A stretch of 64,000 nucleotides of DNA, from assembly GCA_021442155.1 (NCBI GenBank), contig CM038214.1:140468040-140532039 (forward strand), given 5' to 3'. Both the position numbers and the translations under genes were made by a program. Each line of letters opens with the position of its first letter. The stretch's first letter is position 1. This document shows, one piece after another, positions 46,875 to 59,060 of the stretch. Source of the DNA: Cymbidium sinense. Lineage: Eukaryota > Streptophyta > Magnoliopsida > Asparagales > Orchidaceae. Below the pieces are notes generated by a model, which was given only the letters and a program-made list of their open reading frames with translations, did no database searches and was not told where the DNA came from.

Positions 46875-47631
46875 TTAGGGTTTAGGTTTAGCTATAGTAG
46901 GTTTGTGGTTTTAGGGTTTAGGCCAGTTTTGTTTTAGGTTTTAGGGCCAAGGGTTTAGGGCTAGTTTTAGGGTTTGTGGTTTAGGGTTTAGGTTGTAGGT
47001 TTAGGGTTTTTTTGTTTTTTTATTATTTTTTTTATTATTTTTTTTGGTTAGGTTTGGGTTTAGGTAGGGTTTATTTAGGGTTTAGGTTTTATTTTAGGTT
47101 TAAGATTTATGGTTTAGATTTTTTTTAAAAAATTAAGCAAACCAAGTAGGTTTAGTATTTAGTTTATTTTATATTTTATTTGAGTTTATTCTTATTTTAT
47201 TTTATTTAGGTTTTATTTATTTATTTATTTTATTTATTTTAAGTTTTTATTTTAGTTTAGGTTTTTTATTTTTACTTATTTTTTAGGTTTATGTCAATTT
47301 TTTAGTTGATTTTTATTTTTATTTTTTTTGGGTTTAAGTTTTTTTTTAAAGATTAGGATTAGGTTTTTATTTTATTATTTTAGGTTTAAGTTTTAGATTT
47401 ATTTTTTGGTTTTTTAGTCTAAGTTTATGTTTATTTTAAGTTTATTTTATTTTATTTTATTTAGTTTAGGGTTTAGGTTTAGTTTATTTTAGGTTTAGGT
47501 TTTATTTATTTTGTTTAGGTTTATGTTTATTTTAGTTTAAGTTTTTTTTAGTTTAAGGATTGTTTTATTTTTATTTTTTTAGGTTTATTTTTAGGTTTAG
47601 GTTTTATTTATTTTTATTTTATTTAGATTTT
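46875..47631 (+). repeat. Telomere-like tract right of GR-RBP copy 5
   Basis: TTTAGGG/GTTTAGG at 46,875-47,115, then the T-rich form to 47,631 where gag of E starts abruptly. Confidence 0.88.
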
Positions 47632-49400
47632 GTGCCACCATCCTTCAAGATCTTTATGGCGGAAACCCATGATAACACATTGCACACTTTAGAGCCAGCT
47701 ATTGCAACACTAGTGGTAGCAACACACTCCTCTTCTGCCTTTTCATTTTCAATCTCTCAGGTGTTGCATTTGATTGGTACACCAAACAGCCCAACGGTTT
47801 GGTGAAGACTTTTGCCAAGTTGGAGCACCTCTTCATCAAGAGGTTTGCTGGCACTTAGCAGAGGGTGACTATAGGCGATCTCATTGCAGAGAAACAGAAA
47901 CTCAATGAGTCCCTTGTTGATTATGTTCTCAGGTGGCGCAACCTAAGCATAAAATTTGAACCACAGCTGTCCGAATAGCATGCCATATCTCAAGAATATC
48001 TATTGTCTGATCACCTTCATGCTTAAGGGCTTTACCATCAAAACATTCGATAAATTAATCAATAAGGTGGCTAGCCTAGAGGAAGCCAAATTTCCTTTCT
48101 TGACCAATCATCTAGCCCGTAAGATTTTGAGAAGAAGCCGATAGTTATGTCAAGGGACGTAGGAAGCCAGGTTTAGTATGAGAGACTACGAGCTCAATTC
48201 TCTTGCCACCTCTTCTTCGCCACCCGCCAACATACCAGCACCGTAGCCATAGCCCATTTCCACCATCTGGTTTTTACCCAGTGTATTCATATCCATCAGT
48301 GTGTAGTTACTTTCCACTCTCTTGCCAATAGATTGAATTATATTCATTCAAGAGGGAGGTAGTTAGGAAAATCTTTAATCTATTAAAGAAATTTGACTTT
48401 AGTTACCGTGAGTAAGAGGCCGAGGAAATGGGCAAGAGCGATGATCCTTTATTACCCCACCACCACACATTTTAGGCCATATCTTAAAGGATTGTATCAC
48501 TTTTAAGGACTAGCTTAAGCACAACTATAAGTTGAGAGCCTAGTTATCTCTAAGGAATACTTATTAGCACAACCATCCAATTTTGTTAGAGTAATCGTTG
48601 GGGATACTTGCGGTCCTCTTAAGACCAAAGAAGGATAGAAATCTCCCTATCCCAAACCTCTAAAAGATCATTTCTAAGATTAGCCTTCCTTGCAAGTGCT
48701 AGAAATAGCTCAAACCCTAACACCAAGGAAGGTTTACTAGTTTCAAGGATAATTCGGGAGGATGAAATAGCAAAAGAGCTCACCAAACTTGCCTTGGATA
48801 GTCCAGAGTAGACCAGCAAGACTTCCCACCGCCAGTAGCTACCACCTCTTCTACTAGCTGCTCTTATACTGAAAGGAGCATTATATCTATGAATAAGAGC
48901 ACTAAATCCCTTACTCTGATTACTTTAGTTGATTTCTATCATGTACCTCCACCCAACAAAAAATTAATGAAGAAAGCTAACTCTACTTATATATTGTCTA
49001 CTTGTGATGCTCTTAATTTTATTCTTTTTGAAAGATCTTCGAGTCTAAATAAAAATAATAGCTCTAGTAGTTCTAACCCTTTCTTTCTAATTGAGATGGC
49101 TATCCTTCTTGAATCAATTAGGTTCACCTCTTGAGAGTGACTTGGAGTGAACTGACTCTGAGGATCCAATAGGAGAAGCTGTAAGTATGCTCGATGAGAA
49201 GGTAGAACTTTTCATAAGCTCATCATTCCTAGAAGTCTCTAAAGTCAATCTACGTAGTGGCAAAGCTTTACCACCTAGGGTAGCACTTTAGGATAAGGGT
49301 AAGAAAGTCATTGGTTCCAATGAGGAGATAGCCCCTCCATAGGATGCTCCACCCATGGATATGCTTATGGAGGACCAAGCCAGAGTTGATTATAATGTCC
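47632..49400 (+). pseudogene. gag of element E, 5'-truncated
   Basis: Begins inside gag with DFVPPSF, equal to A at about 3,265; nothing upstream survives. The capsid-like domain reads FAKLEHLFIKRFAGT (about 47,810), VTIGDLIAEKQKLNESLVDY (about 47,867) and FMLKGFTIKTFDKLINKVAS (about 48,010), in changing frames. A Trp codon (TGG, about 47,775) is kept where A has TAG. A histidine-rich piece near 48,455 is the remnant of the zinc-knuckle segment. The rest to 49,400 is the gag-protease spacer with IRFTS and DDLILSKK-like pieces. Confidence 0.82.
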
Positions 49401-49753
49401 AGCTAAGTTAAGAATATATGATGACCTTATCTTATCCAAAAAGATAAGGGAATCTCAAATCAAGGCCTTACTTGATCTAGAGATATGCTTGGCTCAGTTG
49501 ACCACTACTAAAGAGGAGAAATGCCATGCAAAGGACATATTAGAAGTTACATTGAGCGATGAAGACTTACTTCTAGGGATGATAGCACAACCCCTTTTAC
49601 ATTATAAGTGGATCATGATACATTATCTAGAGTTTTGGTTGTGTGTATCAATCAACATTATGAGTTGAGAACCCTTTCCTACTTGAGGATCGACATCTCA
49701 AACTCAAAAGAAAGGATGATGTTGAGAGGATTCAATGAACAAGGAGAGGAGCG
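49401..49753 (+). pseudogene. Protease region of element E, left part
   Basis: Contains the lead-in LDLEICLAQL near 49,470 and LSYLRIDISNSKERMMLRGF at about 49,676-49,735, matching A at 5,430. The catalytic segment is unreadable. The frame runs into solo LTR D after GEQGEE; the host reading resumes at 58,021. Confidence 0.8.
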
Positions 49754-50223
49754 TGGTGTTTATTTTGGATGTATGGGGGGTACTTTTGAGGTGATCGGGT
49801 ACAACATTGAGGTATGATGTAGTATCTTGAATGATATAAGCATCACCCTACAATGGACCTAATCATGTAATAAGGACTCTTAAGTCATGATGGGTCTTTG
49901 AATGTACCAAAGAATTTTCCCTACTTTACATGGATGAATAAAGTAGGGTTTATATTAAACCAGGTTCTTAAGTTCCCTACGGAGGCAAGCCTCCTTAGTT
50001 AGTCACTTCTTAGGAAATAAAATTTCCTAAGAATAATCTTGATTAAAGTAGATAGTTATCATCTCTAAAGATTTCAAGGTTAGACTATCAAAGGATTGGT
50101 TGTATTTGAAAAATCAATCTGGAAAGTTCAAGGAGAAGACTTATTTTTGGAATCCAAATAAAATAAGTAGGAAATGCTCATGATACTAAGAAGCCTAGTG
50201 AGCATTCCAATTGATCTTATGGT

Positions 50224-52175
50224 TGGGCTTTATAATTTTGAAGTTGAGAAGATTTATATGTTTTGAGTTGAAATTTATTTAGATTATTAGTGCTTATAAT
50301 CCACCAACACAAGGTTATGGGAATGCCTAAGAGGTTAAAATTTATGCTCGTAGCTTGAAGAAAATAGCTACCTGATCCTAAATCTGGGAGCTTTAGTAGC
50401 TAAAGCATGACCTAAATCTAAACAAGAGGTGGACATAAGGGTTTACCTCCATAAGAGAGAATAAATTGTCCAACTTCTAGACTTATAACTGCCTAGAGTG
50501 GCCGCCAGCTAACTCCTCCTATAACTTTAAAACCATGTAGTCTAGTCTTATGAATTGCAAGATAGCTAGGGTAGTTAATTAATTAGAGAGACTAAGTCCC
50601 AAAACACACAAGAGACTAGAGCATGAGTGGTATGAGCATATGACTTAATCAATAGATACAAAATTATTTCAAATTTTATTTCATTTTAGACACATCATTT
50701 TGATAGAGGCTTTAGGATATCTCATGCCTAAATGCATGATGAAATAGGTTATGGGTCAAATCAGCTAGAAGAAGGTGTTCTCTGCCACAATTGATGCCCT
50801 CATAGGTCAAGCATTCTTTTATCCTACAAGGATGCAGATTCTTCATGTTTAAGAGAGAAAGAATATGCATGCATGATGTGAATCATACAACAATATAGCT
50901 AAGGGGTTGCTAAACCTTTTAATTATCTTATTAATGTCTTAGGCTTTATGATGAGGTTATGAGTTAAAATTTAATTATAAGTGATTAGTTTGGTAGAAAA
51001 GTTATTTTTATCCTAAGAGCCTAATCATATCTAAGCCACACATTAAAGCATCAATCATTTAAGAAACTATGAAAAGTATGTTGTCCTAATGCATAATGTA
51101 AACATAACATCAAATAATTATATAAACTATTGTAAAAGAATAAAAGGTTATTTCAGTCGGGTACCACCATACAACCCGAAGAGAGAAAAGATGGGTAGTT
51201 GAGCTCTGGGCTTTATAATTTTGATGTTGAAGAGATTTATATGTTTTGAGTTAAAATTTAATTAGATTACTAAGGCTTATAATCCACTAACACAAGGTTG
51301 TGGGAATGCCTAAGAGGTGCGGATTTATACTTATAGCTTGAAGAAAATAGCCACATCAAAACGTAAATCTAGGGAGCTTTAGTACGAGCTAAAATATGAC
51401 CTAAATCTATGTGACAGGTGGACATAAGGGTTTACCTCCACATGAGAGAATAAATTTTCTAACTTCTGGACTTATAATCACCTGGAGTGGCTGCCAGCTA
51501 ACTCCTCCTATGATTTTAAAACCATGTAGTCTGGTCTTATGAATTGCAAGATAGCTAGGGTAGTTATTTAATTAGAAAGAGAAAAAAGTCATAAACACAC
51601 TCCCTAAGAGACTAGAGCATGAGGTATGAGCATATGACTTAATCTATAGATGCAAAATCTTTTCAAATTTTATTTCTTTTAGACACATTTATTTGAGAGG
51701 CTTTAGGATTTCTTATGCCTAAATGCATGATGAAATAGGTTAGGTCAAATCTAGAAGAAGGTGTTCTCCAAAGGGATTCTCACAGTCAAGCATTCCTTTA
51801 CTATGCAAGAATGTAGATCCTTCATGTTCAAGAGAGAAAGAATATGCATGCATGATGTGAAACATACAACTATAAAGCTAATGGGTTGCTAAATCTTTTA
51901 ATTATCTTATTTATGTCTTAGGCTTTATGATGAAGTCATGAGTTGTTTAAAATTTAGTTATGAGTGATTAGTTGGGAAGAAAAGTTATTTTTATCCTAAG
52001 AGCAAAATCGTATCCAAGCCACACCTTAAAGCATCAATCATTTATGAAACTATGAAAGGCCTGTCGTCCTAATGCACGATGTAAACATAACATCAAATAA
52101 TTATATAAACTATCATAAAAGAATAAATGGTCGGTGACAAAACCGCATAAGAGAGAAAAGATGGGTAATGAAGCT
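50224..52175. repeat. 983-base tandem duplication inside LTR D
   Basis: TGGGCTTTATAATTTTGAAG at 50,224 recurs as TGGGCTTTATAATTTTGATG at 51,207. Both copies run on with TTATATGTTTTGAGTT, AATCCAC-AACACAAGGTT and GGGAATGCCTAAGAGGT, and both end with GAGAGAAAAGATGGGTA. LTR C has one copy (about 28,690-29,660). The copies differ at many sites, so the duplication is old. Confidence 0.9.
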
Positions 52176-53219
52176 TTTTATATAACTTGGAATATGAAAG
52201 AATAATTATAATTGTATTAAATGCTATGTGAGTCTTCTTTTTATATCTCCATTTATGATTTGGTTCTTCTTTGATATGGATGGTGCTTGCAAAGGCATCT
52301 GTTGCCCAGATAATGCCTTCTGCCACCGCTCATCCTAATCCCCCAACACTAATCCTATAAAAATTACATTTATGTAGAAAAAAATCAATCTAACTAAAAA
52401 ATAGAGGTTAGCTAAATATACATATAATCCCAAGAAGTTGTATTTATAATTTATACTTAGTACCTTACAAATGGGTAAGTATGCCCACCTATCCTAACTT
52501 GGATTCTGCTTAAGGATTTAAGCAACCTGCAAAAAAGAGCATTCACATTTATTTTAAGCATCCTTAAGCATAATCCTCAGAAAACATGATTAGGCTAATA
52601 TTACCTATCATCTAGTCTATGAAGCATACACCCTAATATCTAAAATAATACATCATAAAATAAAACATACATCACATCATACACATTCCTAACTTAGAGC
52701 TAGAAGTGGTGACTTAATTCTATTATATGTATTAAGGCTTGTGTGGTAAGTCTTGTTCAGCATTAGTGTTGTATTTTCTAAGTGTAGAAGGATTCAATTT
52801 AACTTGAGAGGTTGATTTCACTTGAAGTAGAGTAATTGATTTGAGAATTTTAATTTGTGTTTTTTTCATTTGATTACACTTAGCAATTAAGTGTTATAAA
52901 GAGTGAAAAAAAGGATTGCCCTCTTTCATCCCTACCTTTAGTCACTTTCTAAAGTATATTAATTTGATTTAGTTATCTTTAGTGAATGAATTATTAAATA
53001 ATTTAATTAATCCAAAGTTTAGGTTCACTTTAAATAATCCTATTCAAAATGAAAGGCTTCTTAAGATTAATATAATTCAATTACTACCACATGACATATA
53101 TTAAATCATTCCTTTCCATCACATGTGACATGCATATGATTTAATCCTAAGTGTATCTATACATGCAACATATTTTAGCACACTTAAATGATGTATGTAT
53201 GTGTATGTTTAGAATTTAT

Positions 53220-53960
53220 ATTTTATTTGATTGAATTATTTAAACATATTAATTTAAAACTTTACCCAAATTCTTATACAAAAAGGACATAAGAATGAAA
53301 TTAAATAGACATGTATTGTTAAACTGGGAGGTAATCAAATGACCTCCTTAGAGATAGCTAAAGCCTCAGATTTCTATATGTCAAGTCTATATACCCATTT
53401 GCATTCAAACATATGTAAATTCGTATGCATGAACATAGAAAGTAAGCTCCAAATCATATGGATAATTAATTCATCCACTTAGTCAATTATGAATGCATGC
53501 AATTTTAATGTAAAAGGGGATTTTCATTAACTAATCACATATGCATATACATGTACAAAGATATAGGAAAGTACATTTCATTGTTAAACCAGGGAAGTAA
53601 GGTAATGAAATGACTTCCTTTGGGCTAACTAAAGCCTTGTATTCCAGGGATGTCCAAACTATTAACCTGCTTTTATTGGACACACATGGATGTATACATA
53701 AATGAGGGAAAGAAAATGATGCACAGATTGTATTTTTTTTTTAAATCATTTATATATATGAATTAAAGTTCTATCCAAATTTTAATGTTGAAATACATAA
53801 AATGAAATCAAATGGGTACGTGCCATTATTAAACTAGAAGTGAGTAATCAAATGACCTGCTAGCTAAAGTCTCTCGTGTTCTGGATGTGACTATATACCG
53901 ATTACCATTCAATCTTATATAAATTAACACATGAATCGAGGAAAGAGAAGTCAATATTCA
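53220..53960. repeat. Threefold repeat of about 250 bases inside LTR D
   Basis: TTGTTAAACTGGGAGGTAAT (about 53,320), TTGTTAAACCAGGGAAGTAA (about 53,582) and TTATTAAACTAGAAGTGAGT (about 53,825) each follow an AAATTCTTATAC/AAATGAAATCAAAT-type segment and precede ATGACCTCC- and CTAAAGCC-like pieces. Spacing is about 263 and 243 bases. I could not see it in LTR C. Confidence 0.78.
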
Positions 53961-56900
53961 TACACTTAAGCTTTAAGAACATGCATTTCTTATGTATTTA
54001 TAACTAGCATTATAACATATATTATTATTGACTTATAAGCTTTTGAAAATTACATTTGGGTTTAATACTAATAATAGTCACACATATAAACTTACATAAA
54101 GGAAATCCATTTTATTTTATTTTATTTTGAAAAGATTGATGCATGAATTTAAATGATATACCAAATTTAACATGATTGGAAAGAGGACAATCAAATATAA
54201 GCATGTGATTCATTCAAGCAAACTAGTTCTTAAGGACAATCAAATCAAATAAGATTATTTCAAGTAAACCAAAGCTTCTTTGTTAATTAACTTTTAGATT
54301 TGATTTGATTTAAAGAGGAGTGGAGAAATCATCACTTGTTGTTTTAAACCCATTCCCACATTAGTGATTTGATTTAATTTAAGGAAATGTAATTAAGTTG
54401 ATTTTATGGGTTAATTAAGTTGAACCCTTTAATTAGATCCCTTACTTATGTCACCTTAAATTAACTAAATAATTATGAGCACATGATATGCATAGAAAAT
54501 AAACTTGTAAATGATCCTAGGAAATAAAAGGGGCCTAATGTAATTGGCACATGATTAATAGCTACTTAGATTAAGGACTTAATTAATTACTCATGGTTTT
54601 CATGTCAAAACCATAATTTCATTAAACTCCTTTAGGTTATTAAACACCCAAAGATCTACCCAATGATTTAATTAATTAAGGTCCATGTGATTATGATTTC
54701 AATTTGATTAAGTGATTTAATTAATTAGTTAAATTTTAATTAATTTCATTTTAAAAAAAGGGTGAAATGAACTTAGGGAAAGGGGTCTCAACCCTATTGC
54801 TTAGTTGACTTACTATTCAATAATGATTAATAAACTTAATTAACCAAATTATTATTCATGGGACTAATTAATCATTAATTAACTTAAAAGAGGAGTTAAG
54901 GTTTAATTAGTCAATTTTCCTAATTAAGTGAGTAATAAATCCCAAGAAAATCATGAGAGGTAGAGGTCATCCCATTAAATTAACCAACAAAATTTAGAAT
55001 TAATTTCTCAAGTAATTAAGGAGTAATTAAGATAATTAATTTTATAATTAAACCTTAATTAAACTATAATTACTATTAAAAATTAGTTAAGATCATTTTA
55101 ATTAATTCCCAAAATAAAAATGAGTATTTATTTGCATTTTGTTTATTTTTATGATTTTATTTTTTAGAAGTTTTAGGCATTAAAAATGATTAATTAAGCC
55201 TTAATGCCTAATCTACCATGTGACGTATACATGCGCACTTTTAAAACTTATCACTTAGAGCCTACATGGCTGGTAGAAGATGCATTTTCTTTGCCATCCT
55301 ATCTAAGATTCGCTGATTAATCCCATGCCTTAATAGATTAATGAGATCGATCTAGTGGATCTAATCATGACCATCCATTTTGATCATGCAGAATGAATGG
55401 TGTGTGATCTAACGTCACGTGAATGAGGGAGAATGGAGTCTATTATCCATTGCTCACTTGATTAGAGCTTACGAGCTTGGATCAACTCCAAATGGATCCC
55501 ACACCTTCAAAACAGACATCGTCGGGATCCAAGTCAAGATCACATGAGATGCAAGTTTTCTTCAAAAGCTCCAACCCATTTTTCCTAAGGATCAATTTTG
55601 GAAGCATACCTCAGAGCTCAAGATTAGCTTTGAACTATTGAGGAAGCTTCATGTAATGTGGAGACAAAGCCCTATTGAGTGGAATTGGATCTTTTGACCT
55701 TAAAGGTGATCAATTGATGATTTGAAGCTCACTTTGATCAAAGTCCCACCTCATGCCTGTGGAAGTTGGGAGATGATTAATGAGAGTTTAATGGAGAAAT
55801 GTGGAAGTTAGGTTCAAAATGAGAGTGTTTTGAGATGGAGAATGGCATTTTTGAGTGAGAGCTTGGGAGCTTAGGGAATGGCTTTGACTCATCTTGGGTA
55901 GCTAGAGCTCTAAGGAATGATTTTGTGTGCTTGAGTGGAAATGAGGGTTGTATACCCTTTCATGATAGATGGGATTTGGTTTCTAGTCCCGTGCATCTGT
56001 GAGGATGGGTGGTAGGAAGAGGTGAGTTGGCTCGCTTGGTTGGTGTGGAGGTGTCCAAGGAGGAATCATGGGTGTCCTATGTGTTTCAAATGCTCCAATG
56101 GGGAGAGTGAGGTGATTTCACCTCCCATGGTCACACCCAACCACCCATTGGGTAATTTGAGTGTCCTAGGTGCTAGGTGGACCATTTGAGAGTACAAAGT
56201 GCCAAGAAATGGAAATGACCACTTAAATGGGTGATTTGTCTCATATGATGCCTCACCCAAGGGTAGAATGATCATTTGACATTGATTTGATTTATGATAT
56301 TTGAAATGAGCCAAAAGTGGTTAAAAATTTCAAGTCAATTGGAGGTTTGATTTTTGGCTCAATTTGACTCATTTAGGTCAAATTAGAAGGAGTTGACCAA
56401 TTTGTCAAATCAAAAACCAAAGGTCAATTCATAATCATTTGATGTTTTGATTCAATTTTTTTATTTTGGTTTAGATTTTTTTGGCTCATTTGAATTCATT
56501 TGGTCAAATAAGTTGACCAAATCAAATTGACCAAATTGGCCTATGTTAGTTTGGGTTTAGTTGACCAATTGAAGATATTTTGGTTTCAATTAATTTGTAT
56601 TTGGTTTTGATTTAGGCTAACTTGAACCTTTTGGTCAATTTGGGGTAAGTTGGTCAATTGGGTTCAATTGGGTCCAATCATAGCTTTGGTCACATTCAAT
56701 AATCAATTTGGAATGAACTTGATCCATTGGTTGCAATAAATTTGGTTTATATTTTAATTTGACCTAATTTGGTCTTTTAGGTCAATTTGGGTCAACTTAG
56801 GTCAAGAGTGAAAATTGGATTTGGTTTGACTCAACTGAAGGTCAAGTCATATACAAATATTGATATAGATTTGGTTTGAATCATTGGTTTCAAGGGATTT

Positions 56901-58020
56901 GGCTTAGGTTGAAATTTGGCTAGTTTGAGTTCATATGGTTTGACTGGTCAAATGACCAAGTTGACTTGGTTTGACTAATTTGGGATACTTAATCAACCTA
57001 GGATGATCAATCATGATGGGAGGTTTTGATGGCTTGGTTCAATCTAATTTGGGTAGGATTAGAACTTGGCTCAAATAAGTCAAATAAACTTTCATGGACC
57101 AATTTTAGCTTAATTTTGGATTGAGTTTGATTTAGTTGAGTTTACATATGGATTTTGGATTGATATATAAATTCAATTGCTGGGTTCAAATGGTTTTGGT
57201 TCATTTGAACATTTCAAGTCAAAAGGGTTAAGTTGGGTTTGACTTGGGTTGATCTTGTTTGGCTTGATGATTCTAGATTTTATTTATATTTGTGAATATG
57301 ATTGAAGGTATGATTGATTCATGAAAAAATCAAAATTTGGGTTTTGGAATGAAGGAATTTGGCTAAGTCCATGGAGTTGGGTCTTAAGGTTTGATTTTGA
57401 TTTGGTTTGATTTAGTTTTGACTATTTAAATGTATATTTCAGAAGATGATTGAAGATTGATTTGAGAAAATCAAATTTGATTTTGATTTGGATTAAGATT
57501 TAGCTAAGTCCATGGATAGTCATATTTAGAAGGGTTTTGATTTAATTTGATTTAATTTGATTTAGTTTGACTTAGTTTTGATCATTTGAAAGTAGATTTG
57601 ATTTATATTTAAGAAGCTGATTGAAGATATAAATTGATTATAAGAAAATCAATTGATTTTAGATTGATTTGGATTAAGATTTGGCTAAGTCCATGGGATA
57701 GGGCTTATGGCTTAGGAAGGGTTTCAAGTTTGGATTTGATCTGGGATTCAATCATTTGGTTTTGGAATTGAATTTGATGTTTGAATTGAACTTGAGGTTT
57801 GGCTTGAGAAGGTGAACATGGATTGGATTTTGGGGTAGTAGTGATTATCCTAATCCTAAGGCATAACCTAATCATATGGTTAACCTTTCTAAGTCTTAGG
57901 CTTAGGTTAAGTGTTTACCTAATTGTTAAAGTGTCTTATGACCAAGAAGTCTTAGGTTTAGAAGACTCCTAAGTCTAAGATGGGAAGATTGAATCAATCC
58001 AAAAGTGAGGTCAACAGCCT

Positions 58021-59060
58021 AGCTCCATTGTGTTTCCTTTGGAGATAGATGATTGGAAGACTTCCAATATGCTTCGTTCAGTTACATTATTGCTTATTTT
58101 TTATACAATAGGGAGACCTTGGATACATGAGAACAATATAGTTCCATCCTCTCTACATCAGTGTATGAAGTTTGTGAGAGGTGAGATCATCTATTGTGTC
58201 AAAGGAGATCTCAAGCCATTTATAGTTCAGAAGGTCAGTATATATGAGGATGTGGCATACTACCTCTCTCAAAATCAAAAAGTCTACTCTCCCAAACTTG
58301 GCCAAAGTTTAAAAGTAAAAGAAAAATAAACAGAAAAATAAAAGAAAAGGGAGCAAAAATAGAATTAGAGGAGGAAGTGGAGCCTAACATTAGATTCAAC
58401 CCACAGTTCATTACTCCATTTGAACATATGGGTAAGACGATTGACCTCTACCAGGTAATGGAAGAGGTAGTTCAAAAGCAGTCCCATTGGTGGAAAACCT
58501 CCTTATTGGCCTCCCAATAGAAGATATGTCCCAGCTACTAGAAGTACACCTACTTTCTATATTGACTTGGAATCTAGTTTTTAGGATGAGTCTTATATGG
58601 TTTGCACATCAACCAGCTCTTCTTAGCAGTAGATTCCCTTGGAGGTGACACTTGAGCTAGATTGTGATGAAGATCGAGCTCCAAAGCAAAGCATAAGTGT
58701 ATCCAAATATATATGTGAAACAGTTAGGCATCAGTTGGGAACCTTAGCTCTAACCCAACTTTCCTCTCAAAAAGCTAAGGGTTTGGTAGTTAAGGAAGCC
58801 CCTAAGTCATCCATAGGTGTAAAGATTCAGAGGTTCTTTCTGGGAGCATCATCCTCAAGTTAAGAAGATGATGTAGAACTTGAGGATGATTAATATAAAG
58901 ATTTAATATAATTACCTTTCGGTTGGTGCTTTTCTTGTTTTCATAATTTAACAAAGAAAGAGTTAATCCCACATACTTGGTCAAAGTATAGGTCAGACTA
59001 TTTTGAAAGAATATGGAAGAACAAATGATAAATATCTTAATTAAGATAGAGATTAAGATT
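58021..59060 (+). pseudogene. Protease region (right part) and linker of element E
   Basis: Frame 58,030-58,329: PLEIDDWKTSNM, then GRPWIHENNIVPSSLHQCMK and IYEDVAYYLSQNQK, matching A at 5,530-5,780. Trp is intact here where A has TAG. Linker 58,330-59,060 includes EVTLELDCDEDRAPKQS and VVKEAPKSS, the same as in A at 6,150-6,330. Stops and frameshifts are present. Confidence 0.85.

Larger units (their letters stand above)
49754..58016 (-). mobile_element. Solo LTR D, about 8.3 kb, inserted in element E
   Basis: On the minus strand it starts TGTTGACCTCACTTTTGGAT at 58,016 and ends ATCCAAAATAAACACCA at 49,754. No internal retrotransposon region is present. On both sides the host protease of E is continuous when the insert is skipped (compare A 5,500-5,545). 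Flanks on the + strand are AGCGT (49,750) and AGCCT (58,016): a possible 5-base target duplication with one mismatch. Collinear with LTR C; includes a 983-base duplication and a threefold repeat of about 250 bases. A solo LTR forms by recombination between the two LTRs of one element. Short open frames here have no recognisable product. Confidence 0.82.

Noticed and set aside
52093..52326. 77-residue minus-strand open frame in LTR D
   Set aside because: Not open in the corresponding part of LTR C (about 29,600-29,850) and no domain seen.
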